64,000 bases of DNA. Origin: Macrotis lagotis (Eukaryota; Chordata; Mammalia; Peramelemorphia; Peramelidae). How positions within the stretch are numbered: the stretch's first letter is position 1; every line of letters begins with the position of its first letter. Shown one piece after another: positions 32,891 to 44,580 of the stretch. Where the stretch lies: positions 568,234,528 through 568,298,527 of the forward strand of contig NC_133666.1 of assembly GCF_037893015.1 (NCBI RefSeq), read 5' to 3'. The notes under the pieces are model-generated. The model made no database searches. It was given only the letters and a program-made list of their open reading frames with translations, and was not told the origin of the DNA. Made by a program: the position numbers and the translations under genes.

Positions 32891-33350
32891 TATGAAAGTT
32901 GAGTTGTAACTACAAGGCTCACCTCCTGGTATAAGGGACGTAATTATAATCATATGACAATGCAAGGTTGTTGGGGTAAGGGAGGTTAGAGGAGGAAAAA
33001 TCAACAGTGGTGAGACAGAACAATCTAACCTCAAATAAACAAGTGATGGAAAATGGGGAAATTTATCCTTTAGGGGGAAAATGTTTTGCATGTACGATGT
33101 TGTTGGTGATAAATATGGCATCACCACCCTATTTATGCTTCTTTATTTTGTGCAGCATGCTCTTTTGCACAATGAAATCTTACAAGAATAGGGATTCAAT
33201 TGTATTTCCAGTAAGGATGAGTATAATTTGTACTAATATCAATTATTATTGTCCCAGGCACTATCAATGTTGGTACATGTCCTTTGAGATTAACTTCAAT
33301 CTAATTTGTACAAATTTTGTTTCTACATAGTAGTTTGCATATTTACTGCC
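32891..33350. other. Stretch with no assignable feature
   Basis: A 107-codon plus-strand frame (33007-33330) has no similarity I recognise and no supporting context. Confidence 0.4.
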
Positions 33351-33354
33351 CAAT

Positions 33355-33468
33355 TACAATGTGAACTCCTTGAGAGAAGGTGCTTTATTGGCTTTTCTTA
33401 GTATGCTTAATGCTTAGCAAATTGACACATGGTATACATTTAATACATGCTTATTCACTGACTACATT
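33355..33468 (+). repeat. L2 3' end, sense
   Basis: 'TGTGAACTCCTTGAGAGAAG', 'TAATGCTTAGCAAATTGACAC' and 'ATACATGCTTATTCACTGAC' match the L2 tail layout (GTAAGCTCCTTGAGGGCAGG ... AATAAATGCTTGTTGAATGA). Confidence 0.65.
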
Positions 33469-33806
33469 ACCATCTCAAAATCCTATAGAAATTATCATGG
33501 TCCTAAAAGAAATTATACTTCAGTTAGAAAAAACATTGGACAGTACACTCATTATTATGGCTTTAGTTGCTCAGACTATTAATATTATTAGTTATCTTCT
33601 CCATGATATTTAAAATGTGAAAATTGATAATGAGAATCAAGTAAAAAAAGAAGTAAATAAAGCTGCATTTTTAAGAAAATCAAATTTATTTTTCTCTAAG
33701 TAACTGAAAAGAATCAGTACTTTAATTTTAAAACATCCATTCCCCAAAGGAAACATAATCTTGAAATTTAGGAAAATAATTTTTTTTAGCAATTCAAAAC
33801 ATATTC
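33469..33806. other. Stretch with no assignable feature
   Basis: AT-rich; no repeat or coding signal recognised. Confidence 0.45.
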
Positions 33807-33821
33807 ATGGTATGGATTTTT

Positions 33822-34201
33822 TTTAAAGAAAATTTTTTTTATTTTGAATTTTACAATTTTTTTCCTAATCTTGCTTCCCTCCCTCCAAATCCCCACAGAA
33901 GGCAGTCTGTTAGTCTTTACATTGTTTCTATGGTATACATCGGTCTAAGTTGAATGTGATGAGAGAGAAATCATATCCTCAAGGAAGAAAAATAAAGTAT
34001 AAGAGAAAGCAAAATTGCATAATAAGATAAAATGTTCATTTTTTTAATTAAAGGTAATAGTTTTTGGTCTTTGTTCAAACTCCACAAATCTTTCTCTGGA
34101 TACAGATGGTATTCTCCATCACAGATACCCCAAAATTGTGCCTGATTGTTATACTGATGGAATGAGCAAGTCCATTAAGATTGACCATCATCCCCATGAT
34201 G
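33822..34201 (-). mobile_element. L1 3' UTR, antisense, 5'-truncated, with target-site duplication
   Basis: 'GATGAGAGAGAAATCATATCC', 'TTGTTCAAACTCCACAAATC' and 'TGATGGAATGAGCAAGTCCA' match the 3' UTR of the full-length L1 (15800-16110). ATGGTATGGATTTTT (33807-33821) and ATGGTATAGATTTTT (34202-34216) form a 14/15 duplication. The copy is 380 bp. Confidence 0.92.
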
Positions 34202-34216
34202 ATGGTATAGATTTTT

Positions 34217-35545
34217 ATTTCCATTATATAACCATAATATGTTCTCTATTTTCCTTCAGATCATGTAAGTTAGCCTTTATCACTTCTGCTGAGTGGTGTC
34301 ATCCTTTCTAATTTCAAGCTTTTTATGTTATCATTCAAGTTTTTAATCATGTTTTAGCTGCCTTGATTCAATGGACAGCTTCCTCAAACCAAGATATCTG
34401 ATTCCCATTCCTTTAATGGTACCATTTGCTTACTTTTATTTTACTAGCTCTTTATCTTGGTTCATTCATCAAGGGGAGCTCGCCCTCTATCATTCTCTAA
34501 TCTCGGAGAATGTCAATCTGCTTTTTTTTTACTTCTTTTCCAAAAAAATTGAATCCCTTGATCAAATATTTGAATGATGCACTTGCAATGATTCTAGAAG
34601 TCTCCATAGATCTACCTTGCAACCCTAACTGCAAAAATACCTATTCTACATCCTATACTTTCAAGAAACCATGTTAATTGTGTTTCTTTTATGTTATCTT
34701 ACATCAGTTGACTCTATTGTTGCTTTGCAATTCTTTTATTTTTCTCTTGCTGAACCCTTTATGAATTCCTTTAATTTTCAATATCAACCTTGGGCTTACT
34801 CTCTTTACAGATTTGATTTTAGGTCTTTTAATTTTCCTTCTCTCAACTTCCTACTTAACAGAAAACATTTAAGTCATACAAAATTAGCTTCCTCGGGGCT
34901 CTCCACAATTTACATTTTTCCTATATTTTTGTGAATTATTTTTCCTTCCTGCCTTTTTACAGAACTGTACCTTTATCTTTTAAAATATTTCCTATATCTT
35001 TATTTTTAATTAATCATAATCCCTGCCTTCCCTAGATCCAACCTCAAAAACCTATTCTAGGACCTAGGATTCAGTCATAAAATCTCTTGATATGAAGACC
35101 ATGCCAAGAGAAAGCACTGATGATATTAAGTTCATCTTTTATTTTTCATATAGTTTAAAAGATAACTGACTCTGCCTTTTGACATTGATTGGATTCTTGG
35201 GGGTGAAAGTGTCACTTAGAGAGTTCACTGTTTTATGGTTAAGAAGCTTCTCCCTTTTCCTCATTCCTAGTATGGCAAAATCCCTGACTACTTAAGAGAC
35301 AAAGTTAATATGCTTAAAGTGCTTTGAAAACTATATAAATGCTTTCTATTATTATTGTTTTTGTTATTTAACACTATCTCTACTGGTTCCTGCTCTAATT
35401 CTCTTGTTCAAACATGCCTCAGACCTTTCCCTTACAAATTCTAATTCAATTCTTCCTACCTTTTCCATTGTACCCTCTGGAAAAAATATTTTATCATTAA
35501 TCCTAGAATGACCAAGTGTATCAATCAGATTTTTTAAAAAAATTT
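34217..35545. other. Unassigned AT-rich stretch
   Basis: Two small plus-strand frames (34371-34577 and 34671-34934) are Phe/Leu/Ser-rich, as expected from T-rich DNA, and resemble no known protein. Part may be ancient LINE, but I could not place it. Confidence 0.4.
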
Positions 35546-35548
35546 ATT

Positions 35549-35695
35549 ATGGGTCAGCTAGGTGGAGCAGTGGATGCAGCACAAGCCCTGGAATCAGGAG
35601 GATCTGAGTTCAGATCTGGCCTCAGACACTTAATTACTTAACTGTGTGATCTTGGGCAAGTCACTTAACCCTATTACTTACCTTGCCAAAAAATT
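35549..35695 (+). mobile_element. tRNA-derived marsupial SINE, sense
   Basis: 'GGGTCAGCTAGGTGGAGCAG', 'TGAGTTCAGATCTGGCCTCA', 'GACACTTAATTACTTAACTG' and 'TTGGGCAAGTCACTTAACCC' are the complete SINE order, ending in CCTTGCCAAAAAA. Confidence 0.93.
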
Positions 35696-35849
35696 ATGAT
35701 GTATTACACTTCCCTTTTCATTGCCAAGGCTTAGAGGCTTAAATTTTTAAATACAAATAATTTCAAGCAGATATTATAATAATACTTTGATTTTTAAAAT
35801 TTTTTTTTGCCTTATGTTAAAAAAAATCCTATCAATGATGACAGGAAGA

Positions 35850-36320
35850 ACTTTCAAGTTTTTCCTAATTTTTTAGCTTTCTTTAACAGACTTCCTTTCT
35901 TCTATAGCCCCTTTTGTAGCTTCCTATACCGTTAAATAAAACACTCCTTTGGTATTTTCAACTCAGTTTTGGCCTACTTTTTCAGATTTATCATATATCA
36001 TTCCCCTTTACTTTATCTTCTAAAAATCTAATTTACTATTCTTTGTATTTCACATTCATTTTCTGATGCCTTTATTCCAGGTGGCCCCTTCCTTATTTCT
36101 AGAATGCATTCTCTCTTCACTGTTGCTCCATTGAATCCCTAGGTTCTTTCTAATTCAGTTCAAATGAAATCTCCAGACAGGGAATGTTTGTGATCCTTCC
36201 CCAGTCAACTATACATAACTGTTAAACTAATTCTTTTCTATGTAATATGCATATTGTTTGTTTTTTTTCCTAATTGACTGTAAGATTTATGAATGCTTGG
36301 ACTAAATTTTTTATCACATT
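35850..36320 (+). repeat. L2 3' end, sense
   Basis: 'TTATTCCAGGTGGCCCCTTC', 'TCTAGAATGCATTCTCTCTTC', 'CAGTTCAAATGAAATCTCCAG' and 'TTGTGATCCTTCCCCAGTCA' parallel the sense L2 3' region (CATGCCTGGAATGC ... CAGCTCAAATGCCACCTCCT ... CCTTCCCTGATCC). Old. Confidence 0.65.
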
Positions 36321-36374
36321 ATCAAATAAAGTAGCATATGCAAAATAGAAACCTGAAGAAACTATATCATTGAT

Positions 36375-36432
36375 AATATATATGTATGATATCTTACATG
36401 TATATATAATATATATATATTATACATAGGTA
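36375..36432. repeat. (TA)n-rich tract
   Basis: This imperfect TATATATG/ATATATA array adjoins the 3' end of an antisense RTE. Confidence 0.85.
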
Positions 36433-36434
36433 CT

Positions 36435-37340
36435 TCTTCTTTTATTGAAGATCAAAATAACATCACTGTGTGTGAGACAAGTTACAGTAACCAACTGTGA
36501 CTGATCAGACAAATACAAGCTCAGAATACTCTGCCACAGGTTGGTCACAAATAGTCCAAGTGAACACCTGGGATGGGTACTCTAAACTTACATATGAGAT
36601 TTTTCCTTTGAGCTGCCTCAATTCTACCTTCTTCATAGAGTGCACAACCTCACTGATGAGGGCACACTGTGCTGGGTGGTCCTGTACCAGGGTCTCCCAA
36701 GATATACATTCAATTCTAAAATTCATCAGAGAGACCTTCAGGGTATCTCAGTATCATTTCTTTAGAGTCCTTTGTGAATGCTTGCCCAGTATAAGTTCTC
36801 CATAAAATAGTTTTTTTGGCAAGAGTGCATCTGGCATTCTAACAACATGCCCAGTCCAGCATAGTTGTTCTCTCTGTTGTTCTATTGGGATGCTAGGCAG
36901 TTTAGCTCAAGAAAGGACCTCAGTGTTTGGAATCTTCTTTCAGGTGATCTTCAGAGTCTTTCTAAGACAATTTAAATGGAAGTGATTCAGTTTCCTGACA
37001 CAGTGCACTTAGACTGTCCAGATTTCACAGGCATGTAGCAGTGAGGTCAGGACAATGGCTCTGTAGACCTTCAGTTTGGTCTCAGTCTAATACATCTTCT
37101 CTTCCACACTTTCTTTTGGAGCCTCCCAAGTACTGAGCTAGCTCTGGAAATACATATGTCAACCTCCTGGAAAGGGCACTGCCAGGGTAAGCGAACTTGT
37201 TCACAGTACTCAAATCTCCATTTCCTATAATCGATGGTTCCACGGAAGGATGGTGTGGTGCTGCCTGATGGAACAAATGGGTTTTCTTGGTGTTAATTCT
37301 TAGATCAAAATTACAACAAGCAGCAGGAAATGGATCCATA
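36435..37340 (-). mobile_element. RTE (Bov-B-like) LINE 3' half, antisense
   Basis: The 3' terminus is at 36435 ('CTTCTTTTATTGAAGATCAA'). Minus-strand reading over 37339-37082 gives DLRINTKKTHLFHQAAPHHP, then VEPSIIGNGDLSTVNKFAYP and GSALSRRL. This matches the RTE reverse transcriptase stretch NxKKTxVLHQPAPxxPYxEPSI...VDKFTYLGSTLSR. The C-terminal segment towards 36500 includes the region after CETWTVYQRHxRKLNHFH. The copy is 5'-truncated with broken frames. Confidence 0.85.
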
Positions 37341-38105
37341 CTTTATTGCATCTCAGCTTCAGAAGCTTCATTGCAATTTCCCTTCTATCCATCAATATCT
37401 TTAGTTGCTCCCTTGATTCCATATCACATTAACTTATCTTTCCTCTTAATTGGAAGAATTATCTGCCTCTGCTGTGCTCATTTTGTCTTTTTATTCCATA
37501 CAATCTTCTCCTCTCCTCCCAGACTTTGCTGAAATCTCTCCGAGTCTACCAAGAACCTCCTTCATAACCAAGAAGTGCTTGGCTCATTTTCACTCTGTTC
37601 CTGGAGCCTCATGTTTGATTAACTCTTGCTATCTTACATTCAAGTTCCAAGCCTATAGTAACCTTCTTTATTAATGACCTCCCGGTTACTGTGGTGGGAT
37701 ACATTTCTTGATACTTTTTACATGTCTTTTTAAATAACTTGGACCATTTTATCTTGCAATAAAATTATTTGGATATATTATTATACTTGCTGGATTGCAA
37801 TATTTTTCTCATGGAACCCAACACATGTTTGCTTTAGTTGATTTTTCATAAATATTGGCTAAATGTAGAAAAAGTAGATTTCATGCCAATTCAGTTTGTA
37901 AATAATCACTTCTTTACAAATATTTTTCAGGCTAATCTGTTAAAAAAATTCTATCACACATTTTGTATGACCCAAATTAAAATTTATAAAAGTCAGATAT
38001 ATCTTCTAAATATACATACTTTTCATATAACTATGGTATAGAAAGTATCACTTTGTAAATGAACTACAATTACTATACATTTATATTGTTTTTTGAAGTT
38101 TATCA
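37341..38105. other. Stretch with no assignable feature
   Basis: Frames at 37287-37532 and 37450-37674 show no similarity that I recognise. Confidence 0.4.
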
Positions 38106-38109
38106 ATCA

Positions 38110-38300
38110 CTTATTTTTTTATCAAAGCAACCTAGAGAATAGATGCTATTAATATTCCATTTTTCAGATGAAAAAACTGAGGCAGTTAGAGATAAGTGAC
38201 TTGATCAGTGTTACACACAGTTACTGAGTGCTGAGTACATATTTGAACTCAGATCACTCTGACATTGAATTCAGATCTCCCTTCACTGAAACACTTACCT
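38110..38300 (-). repeat. MIR/THER-type SINE, antisense
   Basis: 'CATTTTTCAGATGAAAAAACTGA' (conserved box), 'GATAAGTGACTTGATCAGTG' and 'TATTTGAACTCAGATCACTC' give the antisense MIR order. Confidence 0.7.
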
Positions 38301-38519
38301 GGCACAAGAGGTAGACTCTAAAAGAAGTAAATTTTTGACACTGCAATGTGAAAGGTTAAAATAATAATACAAAAATTAACTACTTCCAGTACTTCAATGG
38401 CTTATGATTTTATTAATGCAGATATATTCTTTACTGATTTAAGCTCAAATCTAACCATGGTACTCATGGACTTTTCAATCCATAGAATGATATAGATTCT
38501 ATAGAGAGACCCCATTTAC
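38301..38519. other. Stretch with no assignable feature
   Basis: No signal recognised between the two MIR-like copies. Confidence 0.4.
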
Positions 38520-38665
38520 TAGAGCTGGAAGGAAGTTCAGAGTTAGTTTAATCTAAATTTGTTATTTTATAAATGAGAAAACTGTCCCATAGAGAGGTTA
38601 AATAGGGTTGCAAAATAACTGTCAGAACCTATATTCAGTTGCATAGTTTATGATATTATTTCCTA
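38520..38665 (-). repeat. MIR/THER-like SINE, antisense
   Basis: 'AGAGCTGGAAGGAAGTTCAG', then 'ATTTTATAAATGAGAAAACTG' and 'GTCAGAACCTATATTCAGTT', follow the antisense MIR/THER order. Diverged. Confidence 0.5.
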
Positions 38666-39342
38666 TACCTCCATACATTGTATACTTTCTACCTTATTCT
38701 TCTACCTTTCTCCTGGACAACTTTCTGTAGGAGTCAAAGAAAACCTTGGGAAATGTGGTAAGAAATAAATTTTTTATCTCCATTAATCTGTAATATATTC
38801 AGCTAGGTGTCTTTTGGGGTTTGAGAGGAGGGAAGACATATATTCCTATATGTGATAATGTGGAACTGACTAAAAATAAATAAGTTTTTGTTTTGTTGCT
38901 CAGACATATTGATCTTTTCATTGGTTAAAATTCTATTCCAATGCCACTATCTTAAATAAGCTTTTTTGCATCTTCCCCTCCCTTCCACTGGTCAATTTGT
39001 TATCACCTTAAACCTTAGAAAGCAAGTTTAAGAACTTTCAATTTCATTTATTTACTATCTTTGGGTCTTTGAAAAGAATGTTTCTCATGACAAGCTTATA
39101 CTTATTCATTGCATCTATGGAATTTTGATTCTCTAAGTAACTTTGAGCCTTGGTCAGTCCATTGTATTTTTAAAAATCTTTTTTGCTGAACCTCTTTGTG
39201 ATTAGTATTCTCTATCTTAGTCGATGATCATGTGTATACTTCTCTGCTTACCTGTTATAAGCTCTTGTTATATTCCCCAAAAGGAATATAAGTTCCTTGA
39301 AAAATTTTTTTGTAATTTTTTTTTTCTGTATAGCTAGTGATT
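38666..39342. other. Stretch with no assignable feature
   Basis: No repeat or coding signal recognised. Confidence 0.4.
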
Positions 39343-39465
39343 GAAGCAGCTAAGTGACATAGTCAATGCTGGCCTCAGACTCAGGAAGATCTGAGTTCAA
39401 ATCTATCCTCAGGCACTTAATAACTGTATGGCCCTGAGAAAGTCACTTTGATACTGTTAAATAGT
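39343..39465 (+). mobile_element. tRNA-derived marsupial SINE, sense, diverged
   Basis: 'GCAGCTAAGTGACATAGTCA', 'AAGATCTGAGTTCAAATCTA' and 'AGGCACTTAATAACTGTATG' follow the SINE order with more substitutions than the other copies. Confidence 0.8.
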
Positions 39466-39474
39466 TTTTAAAAA

Positions 39475-39612
39475 GAGGTTACAGTACAATGGTAACCTGG
39501 CAGTTTGCCACTGAGGGGAAGAGGGTGGGAAGGGAGGATGAAAGAAAATTTTGTAACTTGAAAATATACATGTGAAAATGGATGAAAATAAATATATGAA
39601 TTAATAAAAAAG
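39475..39612 (+). mobile_element. L1 3' terminus, sense
   Basis: 'GGGAAGGGAGGATGAAAGAA', 'AATTTTGTAACTTGAAAATA' and 'GGATGAAAATAAATATATG' are the last ~130 bp of the old L1 3' UTR (compare 9600-9660). Confidence 0.8.
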
Positions 39613-40450
39613 AGATGGACATGACTAAAAATGACAAAAAACAGTCAGTGTACAACAGAGAGAAATATATACTAAAAATATTTTTCTGCATTATCCTTTC
39701 TAGTTATATTCTACACAGAAAACATTACACTCCCACCTGAAGTATGAAATAAAGAAGTAGTTTTAAGTCTGACATTTGAGCAAAATGGTGTTAAAGATGG
39801 AATTTGTTTGAAGTAAGTGATAGTATTGTTTTAATCTTACATGAATAGAATAAATCTAGAGATCTATTTTCAACTCTGGGTTTTATATTTTAGAAGATAT
39901 TGGCAAGTATTACTGTGCTTTTAAGAGAAAACAGGGCAAGAAAATATAAAATTAAATTAAATCAAGATTGATTAAAAAAAACTTAGGATAGTAATTCTGG
40001 CATAGACAATACTCACTATAGCTTTATCCAGATTTTTGCAGGTCTATCATTTGGAACAAAACTTAAACTTCTGTTTTGGCACAAAAGACAATATGAATCA
40101 AATGGCAGAAGATGCCAGAAAGGCAGCTTCATGTCAACAAGAAAAAAAATAGCATCTTTCACATAATAAGAACTATAGCAAAGGGCAATGGATTGGCTTC
40201 AGAGGAAAATTTCTTTCTTTCTTTGAGGAGAGGCCAGATTAAGACTTTCTTCTGTGTGTCGTAGAGGTATTGTTTAACCTTGTTTCTGATCTTCCTTCCA
40301 AAGTATGATAATTTTCAAAACTTGTATAGAGTTACTATAAGATACTGATCTTATGGTATAACTACAAAATGAATTTCCCCTCAAACCTGTAGGAAGATTT
40401 CTTTACTGAGATTCCCAGAAACTTTTGACTTCCTGAAATTCTGAAAAAAC
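39613..40450. other. Stretch with no assignable feature
   Basis: No repeat or coding signal recognised. Confidence 0.4.
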
Positions 40451-40460
40451 ATTCTAGTTC

Positions 40461-40617
40461 CATGGGGCAGCTAGGTGGCACAGTGGATAGAGCCACCCTC
40501 CTTGGAGTCAGGAATACCTGAGTTCAAATCCGGCCTCAGACACTTAATAATTACCTATCTGTGTGGCCTTGTTCAAGCCACTTAACCCCATTTGCCTTGC
40601 AAAAATACTTTAAAAAA
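40461..40617 (+). mobile_element. tRNA-derived marsupial SINE, sense, with perfect target-site duplication
   Basis: This is the best-preserved SINE copy here: 'GGGGCAGCTAGGTGGCACAG', 'GAGTTCAAATCCGGCCTCAG' and 'TTAACCCCATTTGCCTTGCA' before an A-rich tail. ATTCTAGTTC flanks it at 40451-40460 and 40618-40627. Confidence 0.96.
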
Positions 40618-40829
40618 ATTCTAGTTCTTTTGAGAATGTTCTAAGCATCAATGTTTTTTTTTTATTAACCCATAGTATCACATTAAGTTGTAGCAAAAAG
40701 AGAAGAAAAAGAAATTAAAAGAATCAGAATAGGCAAAGATGAAACAAAACTATCCCTTTTAATGCTTATTAATATAAAAATGCTCTGACACTAATAAATA
40801 CAAATCACTAATAATTGGTTAATGTGATA

Positions 40830-41935
40830 GAAAAATGAAATAAATTTTGGAAGGGATGTGGGAGCATTGGAATACTAATACATTGTTATTGAAATTGTGA
40901 ATTGATCCAACCATTCTGGACAGCAATTTGGAATTATGCCCAAAGGGCAATAAAATTTTGTGTACCCATTGACCCCAGCAATACCCTCACTATGTATATA
41001 TTCCAAAGAAATCACATAAAAGGAGAAAAGACTCACATGTACAAGATCAATTGTAGCAGTTCTTTTGATGGCGAGAAAGAAATGGAAATTGGAGAATGGG
41101 TGAACAAGTTGTGTATATGAATAAAATGTAATATTATTGCTCTATTAGAAAAAAAATGGGCAGACAGATTTCAAAAAAAAAACCTTGGAATGACTTACAT
41201 GATATTGAGTGAAATGAACAGAACCAGGAGAATATCATAAACATTAACAGCAGCATTGTTTGAGATTCAAACTATGATGTACTTGGCTCTTTTCAGCAAT
41301 ACATTAATTAAAGACCGTCATAAATGACCTGTCATGGAGTATGACATCCACATTCAGTGAAAGGACTATAGAATCTGAATGCGAATCAAAACATTTTATC
41401 TTTACCTTTTAAATTCTGTTTTTTGCTTTACCATTTGTATGGTTTTCTCCTTTTTATTCTGATTCTTCTTTCACAGCATTACCAATAAGGAATATTTGTG
41501 GCACTATTGCATATGTATAACATATCAGATTGATATTTTAGATGGAATAAAGAAGAAAACTTTATTTTTTATTTAAATATATTCATTTGTTTTCATCCAT
41601 ATGCACATGTATGTTTTTAAGTCACAAAATTTCCTTCCATGCTCCCTTCCCATTATCCTTCCCTCAGCAGTGAACAGTCAGGTTAACATTGTGCATACAT
41701 ATTTTGATAAACATGTTTTCAGATTAGTAATTTTTGGTATGAGGAATCAGTTTTAGGGAAAGAGATATATATATGAGACAATTTGTATAAAGCATCAGAT
41801 TCTAATGATTTTGTGTGTTATGTGTTTTGTTTCTTTTGTTTTTCTTCCTCTAGATGGGGGAGAAAACTTTATAAAAATGGATGTTGAAAAATATGTTTAC
41901 AAATAATTGACATAAATAAAATAAATTTTAACAAG
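40830..41935 (+). mobile_element. L1 3' end (ORF2 C-terminus plus 3' UTR), sense, split by another L1 tail
   Basis: 'ATCCAACCATTCTGGACAGCAATTTGG' at about 40905 and a short frame IQPFWTAIWNYAQRAIKFCV are the conserved ORF2 C-terminal region. 'GAACAGAACCAGGAGAATAT' opens the 3' UTR. The element is split at 41566-41860 by an antisense L1 tail and ends with 'AATGGATGTTGAAAAATATG' near 41935. Confidence 0.88.
41566..41860 (-). mobile_element. Short L1 3' UTR insertion, antisense, inside an L1
   Basis: 'TTTTCATCCATATGCACATG', 'GTGAACAGTCAGGTTAACAT' and 'GATTCTAATGATTTTGTGTG' are the antisense old-L1 3' UTR. The 12-bp duplication AGAAAACTTTAT flanks it at 41554-41565 and 41861-41872. Confidence 0.92.
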
Positions 41936-42015
41936 GAAAAAAAAGACCCACTCTATGACCTTTACAGAATCTATAGAATTAATGAATTGAAAAGTAGTTC
42001 ATTGTCTATGTAGAT

Positions 42016-42200
42016 CAGAGCTGTCAGACACTGGCCATGTGAGCTGCTTTTTCAATACTACTAAATGCAGCAGGGACCAGATTAATATGTAATTGGGAAA
42101 TATTAAACAAAATAAATAAAAATACAGTATAACAAATATTATCAATATGTGTTATATATGATTTATTGGTGCCATTTCTCTTTGAAATTGACAATACTAG
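42016..42200. mobile_element. Probable small hAT-type non-autonomous DNA transposon
   Basis: The segment starts CAGAGCTGTCAGACACTGG and ends near TTGACAATACTAG. These resemble imperfect hAT terminal repeats (CAGxGxTGTCAAA...). The internal 'TGTAATTGGGAAATATTAAAC' and 'AAAATAAATAAAAATACAGT' recall a known hAT-like MITE. An 8-bp-like flank is imperfect (ATGTAGAT against GTATAGAT). Confidence 0.45.
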
Positions 42201-42204
42201 TATA

Positions 42205-42835
42205 GATCAGAACCCCTCTACAATTTTTCCCTTGCTATGAGTAGTCATAAAATCTGCACTTGAATTTCTTCAGTTTTTTTTTTAATTTGTTGGGGATATT
42301 GGTGGTTTGGAGGGCCAACAGCGGCAGGACATTTCACTTATGTCTGTATGTAAGTGTTAAGAATTTTTTTTCCTTTTTTTCAATCAATCTTAATTTTATT
42401 ACTTTGCACCTTAGAAATCAAAGAATGGCTTCATTCAGATGGTGCTTGAGCTATGTAAGAAAGTGATAGGAGATATTTGTTTATAACTATTTGAAAACAG
42501 CTAACAGTTATCAGGTTCCCTCTCCCATTCCCACACACATCTTTATTCTCCCTAAACTTGTACTATCTTTCATTGTTTTCCTGTGGCAATTTCAAAGGCT
42601 TTATAAAAAGAGCATCCATTCTGACAAATAGAATATAGACTCCCAAGCTAAAGAATTCCCTTTGATTGCCTTAGGGAAAATTTGTAAAAGTGCTTTCCTA
42701 ATAACATATGCAAGAATGGGATGAACGGGAAACGATATTATTTAATCTTTATAATTACTATTTGAGGCAGTTTGTATTATAATCCCTACTTTTGCAATAT
42801 ATGAGCTGAAGGTCAGTTAATTAAAGTGACCTCCC
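42205..42835. other. Stretch with no assignable feature
   Basis: No repeat or coding signal recognised. A 68-codon frame at 42260 is Phe-rich and probably chance. Confidence 0.4.
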
Positions 42836-42839
42836 CTTG

Positions 42840-42995
42840 GAGATACTGACTGTGGAGAAAACTTAGAAGTCATTTAATCCAAAACCCTCATTTTAGTGGA
42901 AAAAAAAGTCCCAGAGACACTAGATACAAGGTCATAAGAGTTACAGAGTTGGCATTTGAACCTCAGGTCCTTCAACTCCAAATCTTGTGCCTTTT
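42840..42995 (-). repeat. MIR/THER-like SINE, antisense
   Basis: 'AACTTAGAAGTCATTTAATCC', 'CCTCATTTTAGTGGAAAAAA' and 'CATTTGAACCTCAGGTCCTT' follow the antisense MIR/THER order. Confidence 0.55.
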
Positions 42996-43009
42996 TTTTG
43001 ATGTTTTTG

Positions 43010-43520
43010 TTAGTATTTTATTTTTACATTACAAACATTAAAAGTTTACATATGCTCCTTGAGAATTTTCTTACAACAAAGGGAAAAAGAAGTAAAACTA
43101 ATAAGACAGAAACCATATGAAATTCATTCCACAATCCACAACTGTAGTGCTTGCCACCACTATATATTTTTTAAGTTCATAGAAATGTACTTTCTTTCCT
43201 TCCTTCTCCAACCTTCCCCCACTGAAATAAAAGGGAGATGAAAACTGAAACTAATATGCATTGTCAAGCAAAACAAATTCCTTCAGTGTTTGCATATGAA
43301 AATATACATCTCATTTTGTAACCTAAATCTATTACCATTTGGTCAGGAAGTTGATAGCATATTTCTCATTGGTTCTCTTAAATCATGAAGGGTCATTGCA
43401 CTGATCAGAGTTCTTAGCTTGAAAAGTTGTCTTTACAATGTAGTTATTATTGTATAAATCATTCTCCTGTTTCTGTTTTCCTTTTCCACAATTACTGTCA
43501 TTCCTACTTTAAAGTGTTGT
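43010..43520 (-). mobile_element. Possible L1-type 3' UTR, antisense
   Basis: 'CATTGCACTGATCAGAGTTC' and 'AGTTGTCTTTACAATGTAGT', then 'AATCATTCTCCTGTTTCTG', resemble the antisense 3' UTR of an L1-related family (TGCATTGATCAGAGTTC ... TTGTTCTCCTGGTTCTG). The family is uncertain. Confidence 0.45.
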
Positions 43521-44125
43521 GAGCATCAACTAGGCAATATTTAAAATTCTTTTGAAAAATATATAATACTGCAGAGTAATAACAATTAAAAAACTTTATC
43601 TGTATAATAGAATTGAACTGAAAATTAAAATACTCTTATCTCCTTTTCAGCACATACCCTGCCCTTTCAATTTTGGAATTCCAATTCCTCTGAAAGCCAT
43701 TTTACAGTGCACAAAAGTGATTCCTAAGCAACAAATGTGTCATTGGGAGATAGGTTCTGAGCCAGAGGCTACAGCATGCCTGCGGTGTCCCCCTTTTCTA
43801 ATGCCCAATGACTCTCATTTAGCCAATCGATCTAGTATTGAAATGACATAACAGTTTCAGGGAGACCATTTCAGTGTTCTGTGTACTTCAAGGGCATAGT
43901 CTAACTAGAAATCTACTCTACAGAGAAGAGGATAAGCACTTTTGAAGAACATGGGGGAAGCTAAAGTACTCTGCATTGTTGCTCAAATGTTCCTGTTCCA
44001 CTGCTATTTAATTGGTGTGACCTTGGAAAAGTAACTCCAACTCACATTAACAAATCCTTATTAAAAACCTTAATGTAGAAATGAGCCTCCTGAATATTTG
44101 AGACATGTGATTGTAAGGGATCTTA
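43521..44125. other. Stretch with no assignable feature
   Basis: No repeat or coding signal recognised. Confidence 0.4.
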
Positions 44126-44129
44126 GTGG

Positions 44130-44580
44130 CCAATGAGCCAATGTAGAAAATTTTCTTCCCATATCATAACTAACCTGTATTTTCTCTCAACTTCAAAGGA
44201 AGGGAATCCCCCCAACACAACACGCAGCTCATTGTATTTATGAATAGCTCCAATTGTTAGGAAATCTTTCTTGAAATTAGGACTAAATTTGCATCTTTGC
44301 ATAAGGTCACCATCCCTACAGTTTCTGTCATTTAGGGCCAAATAAAATAAGTTATTGCTTTCTCCACAAGACATTCTTTATTATTTGAATTTAGTTTTGA
44401 AGTCTACTCTGAACTTTATCTTCTCCAATCTAATTTTTCAATTAAGCTTCATTTGACGTGAATTCAACCATTTTCATCATCCTGATTACCTTCCTCTGAG
44501 CATTCTCCATTATATCATTGTCACTTAAACTATGATACATATTACATAGTACTCCAGATTAGACAAATACAGAAAAAAAT
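44130..44580 (-). mobile_element. CR1/L3-type LINE 3' end, antisense
   Basis: 'AGCTCCAATTGTTAGGAAATC', 'TTTCTTGAAATTAGGACTAAATTT', 'TTATCTTCTCCAATCTAAT' and 'CATCCTGATTACCTTCCTCTG' match the antisense CR1/L3 tail (AATTGTTAGGAAGTTCTTCTTTATATTGAGCCTAAAT ... CATCCTGGTTGCCCTCCTCTG). The match is clearer than at 2980. Confidence 0.75.

Noticed and set aside
34371-34934. Two plus-strand frames as exons of a membrane protein
   Set aside because: Their hydrophobicity comes from T-rich sequence; there are no splice sites, no similarity and no context.
35549-35620. tRNA-like segment with A and B box-like motifs
   Set aside because: It is the 5' part of a tRNA-derived SINE, not a tRNA gene; no cloverleaf survives.
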